From Insulibacter thermoxylanivorax (GTDB lineage: Bacteria > Bacillota > Bacilli > Paenibacillales > DA-C8), in NCBI RefSeq assembly GCF_015472005.1, contig NZ_BMAQ01000002.1, forward strand, positions 42,988-106,987: DNA of 64,000 nt, written 5' to 3'. Position 1 is the stretch's first letter, and each line of letters starts with the position of its first letter. This document shows positions 26,460 through 35,425 of this stretch, piece after piece. The notes under the pieces are model-generated. The model saw nothing but the letters and a program-made list of their open reading frames with translations. It had not been told where the DNA came from and made no database searches. Made by a program: the position numbers and the translations under genes.

Positions 26460-26765
26460 TCAGGATTCCAGCCGGCGCACCCTCGCCTCCAAGCGATCGA
26501 CCCGCTGGTCGAGACGGGAAACCTGCCTCTCCAGCTGATTGAATTGCCGTTCCAATCTCTCCACGCGTTGATTGATCCCCGCGCCTATGCCGGGACCGGG
26601 TGCCGGCGGGAAGAATCCGCCGCCGATCGGGATCCGCAGCGTCTGTCCGACGTAGATCGCATTCGGATTCGTGATCCCATTCTCCCGCATCAAGGCTTCG
26701 ACTGTAACGCCGAAGCGTGCAGCGATTGACCACAGGTTATCCCCGGGTCTGACCGTATAGTTCAT
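26460..26765 (-). CDS. LysM-domain protein with coiled-coil tail
   Basis: A 101-residue protein. Residues 2-46 form one LysM peptidoglycan-binding domain ([18 protein letters not shown] ... VGQTLRIP), followed by a Gly/Pro linker ([13 protein letters not shown]) and a heptad-rich region (about 62-100, repeated RLERQ/RLDQRV units) typical of a coiled coil. There is no signal peptide, which is known for some spore coat or cortex LysM proteins; a spore role is inference. An AAGGAGG ribosome binding site precedes the start. Confidence 0.82.
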   Translation of the reverse strand: MNYTVRPGDNLWSIAARFGVTVEALMRENGITNPNAIYVGQTLRIPIGGGFFPPAPGPGIGAGINQRVERLERQFNQLERQVSRLDQRVDRLEARVRRLES

Positions 26766-26885
26766 CTTCTACCTCCTTATCATGGCTGGATAACCATTCA
26801 TCATGGTGAGATAACCATGATATATATATGACCCGGACCAGCTAAGCGGTATAGGGGAACCGCCTAATCTGCTGCATCTTTGATT

Positions 26886-27398
26886 TCATCCATCGCCCTG
26901 ATGCTTCCTAACTGCGAATAATACGATGTCCCTAATACAGAGTTCGGCCAGCGGTCCCGGTATTTGGCTGAACCATCTATGGAAGCCGTCATATATACCT
27001 CTATCAACTTCGTACCATTTCCCAAGTTCTAACCCTTTGCTTTTCAGATACTTCGCTCGTTGAAGGCTCAACCGATTCCCCCAGAGCAGACAGCAGAATC
27101 TTGACGAGTTCATCTGCCCGGATCAACGCACCGGGCTTAAAAGTGCCGTCGGAATATCCGTTCATAAGATTCATCTCGGCAATGCCTTGACATCTTCATA
27201 ATACCAATCGCTCAGCTGCACATCGGTGAAGCCGGATTGCGGAACGCCTGCATAGGCGGTTCTCTGGGCATGTTCAAGGCTTAAAGTGCACAGGATGCAA
27301 GCAGCGACGAACAGACAGATCGATACAGATAAGCTCCGAATGTTGGTTGCATCATACAAGGGGACGGGAGGGTGCTGCTGTGATAATATAACCAACAT
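26886..27398 (-). pseudogene. eroded SLH-domain surface protein
   Basis: The minus strand begins with a probable signal peptide (LSVSICLFVAACILC ... AYA) and the first half of an SLH domain, SGFTDVQLSDWYYEDVKAL, then meets a stop. The second half, NLMNGYSDGTFKPGALIRADELV, continues in another frame just downstream, so a frameshift breaks one SLH domain. The remaining tail, up to an unrelated KYLKSKGLELGKWYEV stretch in a further frame, shows no recognisable fold. SLH domains anchor proteins to secondary cell wall polymer. This copy is probably inactive. Confidence 0.65.
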
Positions 27399-27440
27399 TG
27401 ATTAACACATATTATTTTCTTATTTAATGCGACTTAATTA

Positions 27441-27468
27441 TTGATTTTCTAGAAATATAGTGTATTAT
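27441..27468 (+). promoter_or_regulatory. promoter candidate of SR1P-like gene
   Basis: TTGATT at 27441-27446 and TATTAT at 27463-27468, spacing 16, about 110 bases before the small ORF, leaving an untranslated leader. Confidence 0.45.
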
Positions 27469-27577
27469 ATAAATGTGAGATGTCGGTATATGTTATTATA
27501 GTATTATTTTACCTTAACCTGAGCAGTGAACGCGATTCCTCCAACATCTCTTATTCCAAACCTCGGGAGGTTGTATG

Positions 27578-27748
27578 ATGCTCGGTTTGATCAAATGCCG
27601 GATCTGTGATGAAGACATTGAAGTGTATGACGCGGAGAAGGTGATTATTCATTATTCGACATGCGATGTTTGCAGAGGGGAACATAGGGAGGATTCCTTT
27701 AGGGCGGATTTAGGATTTCGCGCTGATTGGAGGCAGATGCAGGATTAG
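27578..27748 (+). CDS. SR1P-like small protein (GapA-binding peptide family)
   Basis: A 56-residue protein starting MLGLIKCRICDEDIEVYD, with a second Cys pair in YSTCDVCRG. The N-terminal CxxCDExIEVYDxEKV pattern resembles SR1P, the peptide encoded by the dual-function RNA SR1 of Bacillus subtilis, which binds GapA; this copy is longer than the 39-residue SR1P. The ribosome binding site GGGAGG at 27565-27570 favours ATG 27578 over 27575. A clear terminator follows at 27820-27866, so the transcript is monocistronic with a long leader, as for SR1. Binding partner is inference. Confidence 0.65.
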   Translation: MLGLIKCRICDEDIEVYDAEKVIIHYSTCDVCRGEHREDSFRADLGFRADWRQMQD

Positions 27749-27819
27749 AGTGTAAGCGTTTCAGGAACTGATGATCATACATAGATAACGGCATTTTGTC
27801 ATAACCTGTGTCACGAGAT

Positions 27820-27866
27820 GCTCAGCCGGCTTGCTTAGGATGCCTTAAAGCCCGGCTGAGCTGTTT
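27820..27866 (+). terminator. terminator of SR1P-like transcript
   Basis: GCTCAGCCGG pairs with CCGGCTGAGC, extended by GCTT/AAGC-type inner pairs, followed by TGTTTTG. Confidence 0.75.
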
Positions 27867-27925
27867 TGTAGATGAAGGCTGTCAGCGGATCTGATCGACA
27901 ATCCTATGAAGGAAGAAAAAACCTG

Positions 27926-27954
27926 TTGCGAAACACAAAAAAACGTGTTATAAA
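27926..27954 (+). promoter_or_regulatory. tRNA promoter
   Basis: TTGCGA at 27926-27931 and TATAAA at 27949-27954, exactly 17 bases apart, about 40 bases upstream of the tRNA. Confidence 0.65.
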
Positions 27955-27993
27955 TAATATTCGTTGGGTGATTTTAAGAGGTTAGATCGCGGG

Positions 27994-28064
27994 CTGGTGT
28001 AGCTCAGGGGTAGAGCAACGCACTCGTAATGCGTAGGTCGGGGGTTCAATTCCCTTCACCAGCA
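27994..28064 (+). tRNA. tRNA-Thr (anticodon CGT)
   Basis: The acceptor arm GCTGGTG pairs with CACCAGC, with discriminator A and no encoded CCA. D stem GCTC/GAGC, anticodon stem ACGCA/TGCGT with loop CTCGTAA (anticodon CGT, reading ACG), T arm GGGGGTTCAATTCCC. The promoter is at 27926-27954 and a terminator at 28108-28142. Confidence 0.95.
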
Positions 28065-28107
28065 TATCGTCTATACGGATCACCGACGGACGTCGGCAGA
28101 TGATAGA

Positions 28108-28142
28108 AACCTCCACGATGACGACATCGTGGAGGTTTTTTG
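28108..28142 (+). terminator. terminator after tRNA-Thr
   Basis: Perfect 13-bp stem AACCTCCACGATG / CATCGTGGAGGTT with a four-base loop, then TTTTTG. Confidence 0.9.
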
Positions 28143-28243
28143 TTATCACACGCTCATGCGCTTGAACGATACAGATTGCGCACTTCACATATATCCAACA
28201 CCGTGAAATTAGAAAACATATGCAGAAGCATGGAAGATCAAGC

Positions 28244-29251
<1,008 letters not shown>

Positions 29252-29284
29252 AGATCCAACTCCTCTCTCCTTGATGCGTTGCTC

Positions 29285-30001
29285 TTACGGTTTCTTAGGA
29301 ACGCACGCTCCATCCGTGCAGGCGGCATCGGCCTGGGTTTCTTCATGCAGCACTTGAATCGCGGGTTGTTCCTCGCTGTGTGCTTTGTTCAGAGCATTCA
29401 CGAATACGTCCACGGGCTGAGCGCCGGATACGCCGTATTTGTTGTTGATGACGAAGAAGGGCACAGCCCGAATGCCGAGGCGCGCGGCCTGCTGCTGATC
29501 GGCGCGTACATCTTCTTCGAAGGAGCCGTCCTCCAGAACCTGGTTCGCCTCTGTACGATCCAGCCCGATATCTGCTGCCAAGTCCGCCAGGACCTCACGG
29601 TCCCCGATATGCTTGCCCTCGGTAAAATAAGCCATAAACAGCCGTTCCGTCATCTCGATCAGCTTGCCGTGCTGCTTAGCATAGTGGGTAAGCCGGTGGG
29701 CGTCGAAGGTGTTCGTCGGCACCGCCTGATCGAGATTGTAGGTGAGGCCGACGGAACGTGCCTGCTCACTTACCTGATCGTTCATCTGCTTCGCCTGCTC
29801 ACGGCTCATGCCGTACTTGGCAGCGAGCATATCGTGAATGTCATGATCGACCTTCACGGGGGCATGGGGATCTAATTCGAAGCTGCGGAAGATAACCTCA
29901 ACTTCATCCCGATAGGGAACTTGCTCCAGAGCTTGTTCAAATCGGCGTTTGCCGATGTAACAGAAAGGACAAACGATATCAGACCAGATCTCAACCTTCA
30001 T
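29285..30001 (-). CDS. DsbA-family oxidoreductase (FrnE-like)
   Basis: A 238-residue thioredoxin-fold protein beginning MKVEIWSDIVCPFCYIGK with the CPFC redox motif (Cys11, Cys14), followed by the helical insertion and the cis-Pro motif GIRAVPFFVINNKYGVSGAQP typical of FrnE. There is no signal peptide, so it is cytosolic. The C-terminal tail has two more Cys residues in ADAACTDGACVPKK, seen in some FrnE members. It lies 11 bases after a nitroreductase gene, so both probably form an oxidative or electrophile stress operon. Confidence 0.9.
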   Translation of the reverse strand: MKVEIWSDIVCPFCYIGKRRFEQALEQVPYRDEVEVIFRSFELDPHAPVKVDHDIHDMLAAKYGMSREQAKQMNDQVSEQARSVGLTYNLDQAVPTNTFDAHRLTHYAKQHGKLIEMTERLFMAYFTEGKHIGDREVLADLAADIGLDRTEANQVLEDGSFEEDVRADQQQAARLGIRAVPFFVINNKYGVSGAQPVDVFVNALNKAHSEEQPAIQVLHEETQADAACTDGACVPKKP

Positions 30002-30012
30002 CTTCTGCCTCC

Positions 30013-30603
30013 TTAACTGAACTTCTTCCCGAAAGATCCGGAGTAGATGGAATCCTCGACCGGCCGACGGCTGTTCGGCTGTTCTCTTGCCCTGAGCGGC
30101 TCAGGCAGCGCATCGGCAGAGCCTTGGTAGCCGACGGCCACCAGCGCTTGAATCTCATAGCTGTTCGGGATCTGCAGGATCTTGCGTGCCTGTTCAAAAT
30201 CAAACCCCGTCATCGGGTGGGTGATAAGCCCTTCCATCACAGCCGCCAATGCAAAGTGGCTCCAAGCTGCGCCCGTATCGAAGGCATGGGAGTGGTTAGG
30301 CTCTCCGTCGCGGTTCTTCTCGGAGATGATCATCACAAGTACGGGCGCCTTCTTGCACCAGGCGAGGTTGAACTCGCTGATGCAAGGGAAGATTCGTTCC
30401 CGCTCTTCCTGCGTGCGCATCACGATAAACCGCCAGGGCTGATGATTGTAAGCCGACGGAGCCCAGCGCGCCGCTTCAAACAGACGCATCAACAATTCGT
30501 CGGGCACGGTCTTCTCCATGAACGAACGAGGGGACCAACGTCTGGTGAACAGTGAATCGATGGGATGATCCGTCTTTCTGCTGGATATCGTATTGCTGGT
30601 CAT
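30013..30603 (-). CDS. nitroreductase family protein
   Basis: A 196-residue FMN-dependent NAD(P)H oxidoreductase. It has LFTRRWSPRSF at the N-terminus (FMN phosphate contacts), RWAPSAYNHQPWRF (family signature) and LVAVGYQG near the C-terminus. The AGGAGG ribosome binding site lies eight bases before the start. It is co-transcribed with the FrnE-like gene. The substrate is unknown; the family reduces nitroaromatics, quinones or enones. Confidence 0.88.
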   Translation of the reverse strand: MTSNTISSRKTDHPIDSLFTRRWSPRSFMEKTVPDELLMRLFEAARWAPSAYNHQPWRFIVMRTQEERERIFPCISEFNLAWCKKAPVLVMIISEKNRDGEPNHSHAFDTGAAWSHFALAAVMEGLITHPMTGFDFEQARKILQIPNSYEIQALVAVGYQGSADALPEPLRAREQPNSRRPVEDSIYSGSFGKKFS

Positions 30604-30770
30604 GCTTGCAATCCTCCTAAGATCTTCTGGTTTCCTCCTATTCTATCACTGTTCACTTATTTATGAAAGCTACTATACATTTGTACGTATTCATGAAAAA
30701 TAGAGGAGCCATCAGCCCTGCATCGATGCACCTCTTGAAGATCACAGCGGAATCCGGCGGCATAGGATGG

Positions 30771-31340
30771 TTAACCGTTCTGACCTCCTTGCTGCCTGGA
30801 TACATATTCGATCGTCCAGTCGATCATGCCGTTCATCATATTCAATATGAGATAAGCGACGTCTTCTTGCCTAAGCTGATTGCCTCCTGTCTGGCTGGAG
30901 ATATAATTGATCACCTTCGTCTCCAATTGACTCGTCAGACCTTTAAGCTGCAGGAATTCATTGGCGATATTCGCGATCTGCCCATGGCCTTGCTGATTTG
31001 AAGGCTGTAGATTCAGGTTGCTCTGCTGACCTTGCTGATTCTGGTTTCCGTTTTGGTTCCTCTGCTGGTGCTGGTCCCCTTGTTGGTTTCCCTGTTCTCG
31101 CTGTTGATTATGCGGTTCGCCCTGACCATAATGGCCGTTCTGGTTCCATTGATCCTGGTTTCCTTGCTGATCCTGTTGTCTGTGATTGTTCATCGCTGGG
31201 TAGCTCTGTCCTCCTTGGCTGCGATGCGAACGAGCCTGGTCGCGAAGCAGTCTGCGCAGTTCCTTGATCTCGTCAGACATCGTTCGATTCTGTGCGGTCA
31301 ACAGTTCGATCTCTTCCTTGAGTTCGCGAATGCTGATCAT
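30771..31340 (-). CDS. coiled-coil, Q/N-rich low-complexity protein, function unknown
   Basis: A 189-residue protein in three parts: an N-terminal coiled coil (residues 3-37), a long Gln/Asn/Gly-rich region (about 42-120) with short repeats such as NQQGDQ and QNGNQ, and a helical C-terminal segment (125-183) ending in Q and G residues. There is no signal peptide. The start at 31340 is chosen for the AAGGGGA ribosome binding site and because the coiled coil begins there; the frame extends upstream without signals. The middle region has prion-like composition. I do not recognise a family; spore coat or scaffold roles are possible only by analogy. Confidence 0.75.
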   Translation of the reverse strand: MISIRELKEEIELLTAQNRTMSDEIKELRRLLRDQARSHRSQGGQSYPAMNNHRQQDQQGNQDQWNQNGHYGQGEPHNQQREQGNQQGDQHQQRNQNGNQNQQGQQSNLNLQPSNQQGHGQIANIANEFLQLKGLTSQLETKVINYISSQTGGNQLRQEDVAYLILNMMNGMIDWTIEYVSRQQGGQNG

Positions 31341-31428
31341 GGATGATATCCCCTTCACTCGAACGTTGGTAAGCATATTATGAGCATTCACATGTAAAAA
31401 TAGTCCAACCGCAGCATGCAAAGAAGAC

Positions 31429-31455
31429 CAAAAAAAAAGCCCCTGCGCGAGGGGC
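31429..31455 (-). terminator. terminator of J-domain-like gene
   Basis: On the minus strand, GCCCC / GGGGC stem with loop TCGCGCA, followed by nine T residues. Confidence 0.9.
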
Positions 31456-31509
31456 AGACCGCCGCATGCGCCGGGGAGGGCTTATGACAGCTTCGAGTGA
31501 TCCGAATGC

Positions 31510-32385
31510 TTACAATCCTTGAGCCAAGGTTTCGATGAGCTGCAGAGCATTCTCGATGTTCTCCGAATTGACATGGATGCCGGCATAGATTTCTTCTGCA
31601 GCTGTGTGGTATAGATCGCTGATCGGCAGTTTGACTGCATAGAGATGAATCTCGCCAGGCTGCTCCTCAGGATCGAGACCGGAAGGCAAGGTCTGGGCGT
31701 AGACAAGATTCTCCTCGCCGACAGAAGCCTTCAGCCGCTCCTCATACTCGTCCAGCGGCTGGTACAATTCGAGGTTTACCAGGGATTGGAACTGGTAATT
31801 GTCCGTCATATAGACATCGGAACGATCGACCACGAGGTTGACAACAGCCTTTTGTTGAAAGGCGATGTCGAAGGAATCCCTGACTTCCAAAGGAAGATAG
31901 GTGTGACTCGCGACGACCCGCTGCCATTCGGGTTTCGCAGCCATGATCCTCTCCTCGATCAGCTCCAGATCAGGTTCATAGAAGTTGCCGTACATCATGA
32001 AGGTAGCATCAGGCGGCGGGAGCTGCGCGAGGCGTGCTTGCTCCAGTCGATTCTCTATGATGGTATTGATGATGTAACCGATTCCGATCAGGATGATCAG
32101 TCCTGCGATGACATGCCACTTATAGTAAGTCCAGAAATGTTCCAACTTCTCGACCCGCGGATTGCGCTTCGGTTTCGCCGCACTTTCCATCTCATGGAAA
32201 TGTTGGAGAATCCGCCGGTAGGCCTCGTTGATCTTCTCAAAATCAAAGCTTTCGTCCTTCTCCTCAGGCTTGGCGCGGCGATTGGCACGGTCCTTGCGAA
32301 CCCAGACGGCGTACTGTTTCTCAACTTCCTCTCGCTCGGCCGACTCGGGCAAACCCATAATCTCATATGCTTCTTTCAGATCCAT
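31510..32385 (-). CDS. J-domain-like membrane protein
   Basis: A 291-residue protein. The N-terminus (1-65) resembles a J domain in spacing, DLKEAYEIMGLPESAEREEVEKQY then FEKINEAYRRILQHF, but the HPD motif is absent, so DnaK stimulation is unlikely. One membrane segment follows (about 92-112, HVIAGLIILIGIGYIINTI), then an extracytoplasmic domain of about 175 residues without known motifs. Such proteins occur in Paenibacillaceae with unknown role. It has a good terminator at 31429-31455. Confidence 0.8.
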   Translation of the reverse strand: MDLKEAYEIMGLPESAEREEVEKQYAVWVRKDRANRRAKPEEKDESFDFEKINEAYRRILQHFHEMESAAKPKRNPRVEKLEHFWTYYKWHVIAGLIILIGIGYIINTIIENRLEQARLAQLPPPDATFMMYGNFYEPDLELIEERIMAAKPEWQRVVASHTYLPLEVRDSFDIAFQQKAVVNLVVDRSDVYMTDNYQFQSLVNLELYQPLDEYEERLKASVGEENLVYAQTLPSGLDPEEQPGEIHLYAVKLPISDLYHTAAEEIYAGIHVNSENIENALQLIETLAQGL

Positions 32386-32532
32386 GCGCGATTACTCCTT
32401 CGTATATAGTAGTAGGACCTGTTCAATCTAATTAAATTCTAATCAATATAAAGGCAAAAATAAAGTCGGACACTGACTAGAATAGGAAGTCTGAACCATC
32501 AGCGCATGGCTCCCAGAGAAGGACCCCCTTGA

Positions 32533-33720
32533 TTATGCCCCGGCTCCTTCTAATATCGTGTGCTTGCCGTCTCCGTCTCCAGACGCTGCCGCACGCTGCC
32601 TTTCCGCATTCACCCGCTTTCCCATCGGACGCTCTTGATACTTCTCAATCATGCTTAGGAAGCGGTCAAACAGATACACGCAATCCTCAGACCCGGGAGA
32701 AGCCTCGGGATAGAACTGCACGGAAAAAGCGGAGTGTTTGGGATGCATCAGCCCTTCGATGGACTGGTCATGCTGATTGAGATGGGTAACGATGAGCCCG
32801 CTCCTCGCCAGAGAAGACGGCTCCACGGTATATTCATGGTTCTGCGAAGTGATCAGGCTGCGGCCGGACAAGAGATCCTTCACCGGTTGACTGCCGCGGT
32901 GATCGGAGGTCATACGAATCGTATCCGCACCGCTTGCCAGAGCAAACACTTGATGTCCCAGCCCGATCCCGAAGAGAGGAACGGTGCCCAGCAATTGCTG
33001 GACGACAGGAACGGACGTGGACAATAGATGCTTCGGATCGCCGGGTCCATTGGAGAGCAGGACGCCGTCCGGTCCAAGATCGAGAATCTCCGAAGCGGGC
33101 GTATCGTATGGCACGATGACAAGATCAACGCCGCGGTCGATGAGCGCTTGCATGATGCTCATCTTGCAGCCATAGTCGATAATGACAACGCGCTTGCCGC
33201 TGCCCCGGCCGATTCTTGTGCCGGGGATGCGCTGAACGTGGCGGGTGGAGACGCGGGCGACGAGATCAGCGGGTTCGGGATCCGCGTGCAAGCGCTCTTT
33301 AAGTTCCGCATCGGTCTTGTCATACGTAGTCAGGACGGCTTTCATCCGGCCGCGGCGGCGCAGGATGCGCGTCAGCATGCGCGTATCGATGTCTGAGATG
33401 CCGATGATGCCGTGTTTTTTCATGAACATATCCAGGTCGCTGACCGCCCGCCAATTGCTCGCATAGTCGGCGTACTCACGTACGATGATCCCCTGTACCC
33501 AAGGCGTAAGGGCCTCGCTGTCCTCGCGGCTCAGACCGTAATTGCCGATAAGCGGATAGGTGAAGGTCAGGATCTTGCCGCTGTTCGCAGGATTCGTCAA
33601 CATCTCCTGATAGCCGGTCATACCTGTATAGAATATGAGATCACCGACCGTTTCTCCTTGGGCGCCGAAGGCCTTCCCGGAGAGGACGGTGTCGTCAGCC
33701 AAATAAAGTTTCGCTTTCAC
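32533..33720 (-). CDS. carA: carbamoyl phosphate synthase small-subunit paralogue lacking glutaminase residues
   Basis: A 395-residue CarA-like protein. The N-terminal small-subunit domain is intact (TGMTGYQEMLTNP, FTYPLIGNYG). The C-terminal class I amidotransferase domain has two changed triad positions: the nucleophile motif GICLGHQ reads GIGLGHQ (Gly253, codon GGG), and the His in QYHPEA reads QFYPEA (Tyr337, codon TAT); Glu339 remains. Family knowledge says Cys and His are required to release ammonia from glutamine. The gene therefore may encode an ammonia-dependent, regulatory or structural small subunit. The GTG start at 33720 has an AGGGGT site seven bases upstream. No carB lies next to it. 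An ARG-box-like operator overlaps its promoter. Confidence 0.88.
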   Translation of the reverse strand: MKAKLYLADDTVLSGKAFGAQGETVGDLIFYTGMTGYQEMLTNPANSGKILTFTYPLIGNYGLSREDSEALTPWVQGIIVREYADYASNWRAVSDLDMFMKKHGIIGISDIDTRMLTRILRRRGRMKAVLTTYDKTDAELKERLHADPEPADLVARVSTRHVQRIPGTRIGRGSGKRVVIIDYGCKMSIMQALIDRGVDLVIVPYDTPASEILDLGPDGVLLSNGPGDPKHLLSTSVPVVQQLLGTVPLFGIGLGHQVFALASGADTIRMTSDHRGSQPVKDLLSGRSLITSQNHEYTVEPSSLARSGLIVTHLNQHDQSIEGLMHPKHSAFSVQFYPEASPGSEDCVYLFDRFLSMIEKYQERPMGKRVNAERQRAAASGDGDGKHTILEGAGA

Positions 33721-33758
33721 TGTCCATACCCCTGTTCATGAAAAGATTTTATTGTATT

Positions 33759-33788
33759 ACTATACATCATAGTGAATAAATATACAAT
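33759..33788 (-). promoter_or_regulatory. carA promoter with overlapping ARG-box-like operator
   Basis: Minus-strand -35 TTGTAT (33787-33782), spacer 17, -10 TATAGT (33764-33759), start about 40 bases before the GTG. On the plus strand 33772-33788 reads GTGAATAAATATACAAT, 14 of 18 agreeing (with the preceding A) with the AhrC/ArgR consensus CATGAATAAAAATKCAAK. It covers the -35 box, the arrangement of a repressor site. Confidence 0.7.
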
Positions 33789-33815
33789 ATATTTGTGACA
33801 TTTGTTAATAGATCG

Positions 33816-33992
33816 ATTGGAAGAGAAGACGCGATCGAGATGATGCTGGCAGAGGCTTCAGCTGTGCAGGTCGGTACGGCCAGTTTCATCCGGCCGACGG
33901 CGATGATCGAGATCTTGGATGGGATCTGCGATTATATGCTGCGCTATGGCATTCGGGAGATCCGCGAGCTTGTCGGCAAGGTTGAAGTTTGA
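33816..33992 (+). pseudogene. pyrD: remnant of dihydroorotate dehydrogenase (pyrD) C-terminus
   Basis: A short open frame ending in TGA at 33992 encodes GREDAIEMMLAEASAVQVGT ... YGIREIRELVG, matching the last 55-60 residues of class 1B PyrD including the FMN-phosphate motif region. The rest of the gene is missing, so this is a fragment. It lies divergent to the carA paralogue. Confidence 0.7.
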
Positions 33993-34199
33993 GCATAAGA
34001 AAACGGATCCTTCAGCGCATAAGCGCGAGCCGGCTGCAGAACCGGCTCCCGTGTTAGACCCGCAGAACGGTTGAGTTCAGAGGCGGGCTGCACTGAGGAG
34101 ATCCATTTAGCTGTAGATATGGGAAGCTGCTGTTTGCTCAGAACATGCATGGAAGAAGTTACGTTCGCCTATGGCACGAGTTATGCCATATGACTTGAG

Positions 34200-35276
34200 T
34201 TACGCCATAAATTTAATGCACACCGGTTTGGATACGCTGAGCTCGAAGCCCGTCGCCTGCAGGGTGCCGGTCTCTGCATCGCGGGCGAAGGTGACGATGT
34301 TGTTCGTATCGCGGTTGGCCGCGAGCAGGTAGCGGTCATCCGGCGATAAGGCGAAGTTGCGCGGATGCCGGCCCTCGGTCGATACATGTTCTACCAGCGT
34401 CAAGCGGCCGCTGTCAGGATTGATCGCATAGACGACGATGCTGTCGTGACCGCGGTTGGAGCCATAGAGGAAGCGTCCGTCCTTCGAGATATGGATATCC
34501 GCGCAAGCGTTGTCCGCTGCTGAGTAATCCGAAGGCAGTGTGCTGATCGACTGGATCTCCTTCAAGGTGCCCGCTTCTTCGTCATATTCGTACACGTTCA
34601 CCGTCGAATCCAGTTCGTTGATCACATAGCCATAGGGCTTGGCAGGATGGAAGGCAAAATGCCTCGGACCTGCACCGGGCTGCACGGCCGTTCGGCTGTG
34701 CGGGATCAAGCGGCTGTTCTCCGCATCCAGCTTATAGATGATGATCTGATCGATGCCGAGATCGCAGCAAACCGCGTAGCGGTTGTTTCTATCGATGAAC
34801 ACGGAGTGGGGGTGCGGGCTCTGCTGGTTCGGATGAACGCTGGAACCCTCATGCTGGTGCACCTCTCGGATCGGACCGATCGTGCCGTCGGCTTCGATCG
34901 GGCAGATGCCGATCGTCCCGCCGTGATAGCTGGAGACGATGAGACTGCGTTTCGTTGCGTCCAAGGTGATATGGCAAGTAGGCTCGATCGTCGGCTGTTT
35001 GTTCAGGAGCGACAAGTTTCCTTCCTCGGTGATCTGGAAGGCATAGGCTTCCGCTGTCTTCTTGCCTTGCTCGTCCATCACTGAACCAATGGAGTACAAC
35101 TTCCGATTCTCCCGGTCAACGGCTAAGAACGTCGGATCTTGCAAACCACTGACTTCACTCTGGATCTTCAACTGCCCCGTCTCCGTGTCATATATGCAAG
35201 CATATATACCTGGCCCGGAAGGATCGGCATAGGAACCGATATAAGCAAACAGCTGCTTCGTGTCGGCTGCACTCAT
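34200..35276 (-). CDS. lactonase family protein (YkgB-type 6-phosphogluconolactonase-like)
   Basis: A 358-residue seven-bladed beta-propeller. It has FAYIGSYADPSGPGIYACIYD at the N-terminus, PHPHSVFID and GAGPRHFAFHP, the histidine-rich strands of the bacterial lactonase family, and FALSPDDRYLLAANRDTN in a late blade. Cytosolic, with no signal peptide. In Bacillus the homologue hydrolyses 6-phosphogluconolactone. ATG 35276 is chosen because AAGGAG lies 11 bases before it; a GTG at 35288 abuts that site. Confidence 0.88.
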   Translation of the reverse strand: MSAADTKQLFAYIGSYADPSGPGIYACIYDTETGQLKIQSEVSGLQDPTFLAVDRENRKLYSIGSVMDEQGKKTAEAYAFQITEEGNLSLLNKQPTIEPTCHITLDATKRSLIVSSYHGGTIGICPIEADGTIGPIREVHQHEGSSVHPNQQSPHPHSVFIDRNNRYAVCCDLGIDQIIIYKLDAENSRLIPHSRTAVQPGAGPRHFAFHPAKPYGYVINELDSTVNVYEYDEEAGTLKEIQSISTLPSDYSAADNACADIHISKDGRFLYGSNRGHDSIVVYAINPDSGRLTLVEHVSTEGRHPRNFALSPDDRYLLAANRDTNNIVTFARDAETGTLQATGFELSVSKPVCIKFMA

Positions 35277-35425
35277 CTCAATGATCACTCCTTATCGAAG
35301 ATTAGGACCTTGTACCAATTCCCCTATACCGTATCATGACGCATCAGGATAAGCAACCTGATGATCGAATCTAGGGCAGCTGCAAGCGGCTGATTCACCG
35401 CCTTAAGCTGCTTATCATACCGTAT

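Noticed and set aside
34029..34050. GAGCCGG/CCGGCTC stem as terminator of the lactonase gene
   Set aside because: There is no T tract on either strand and it lies 150 bases away.
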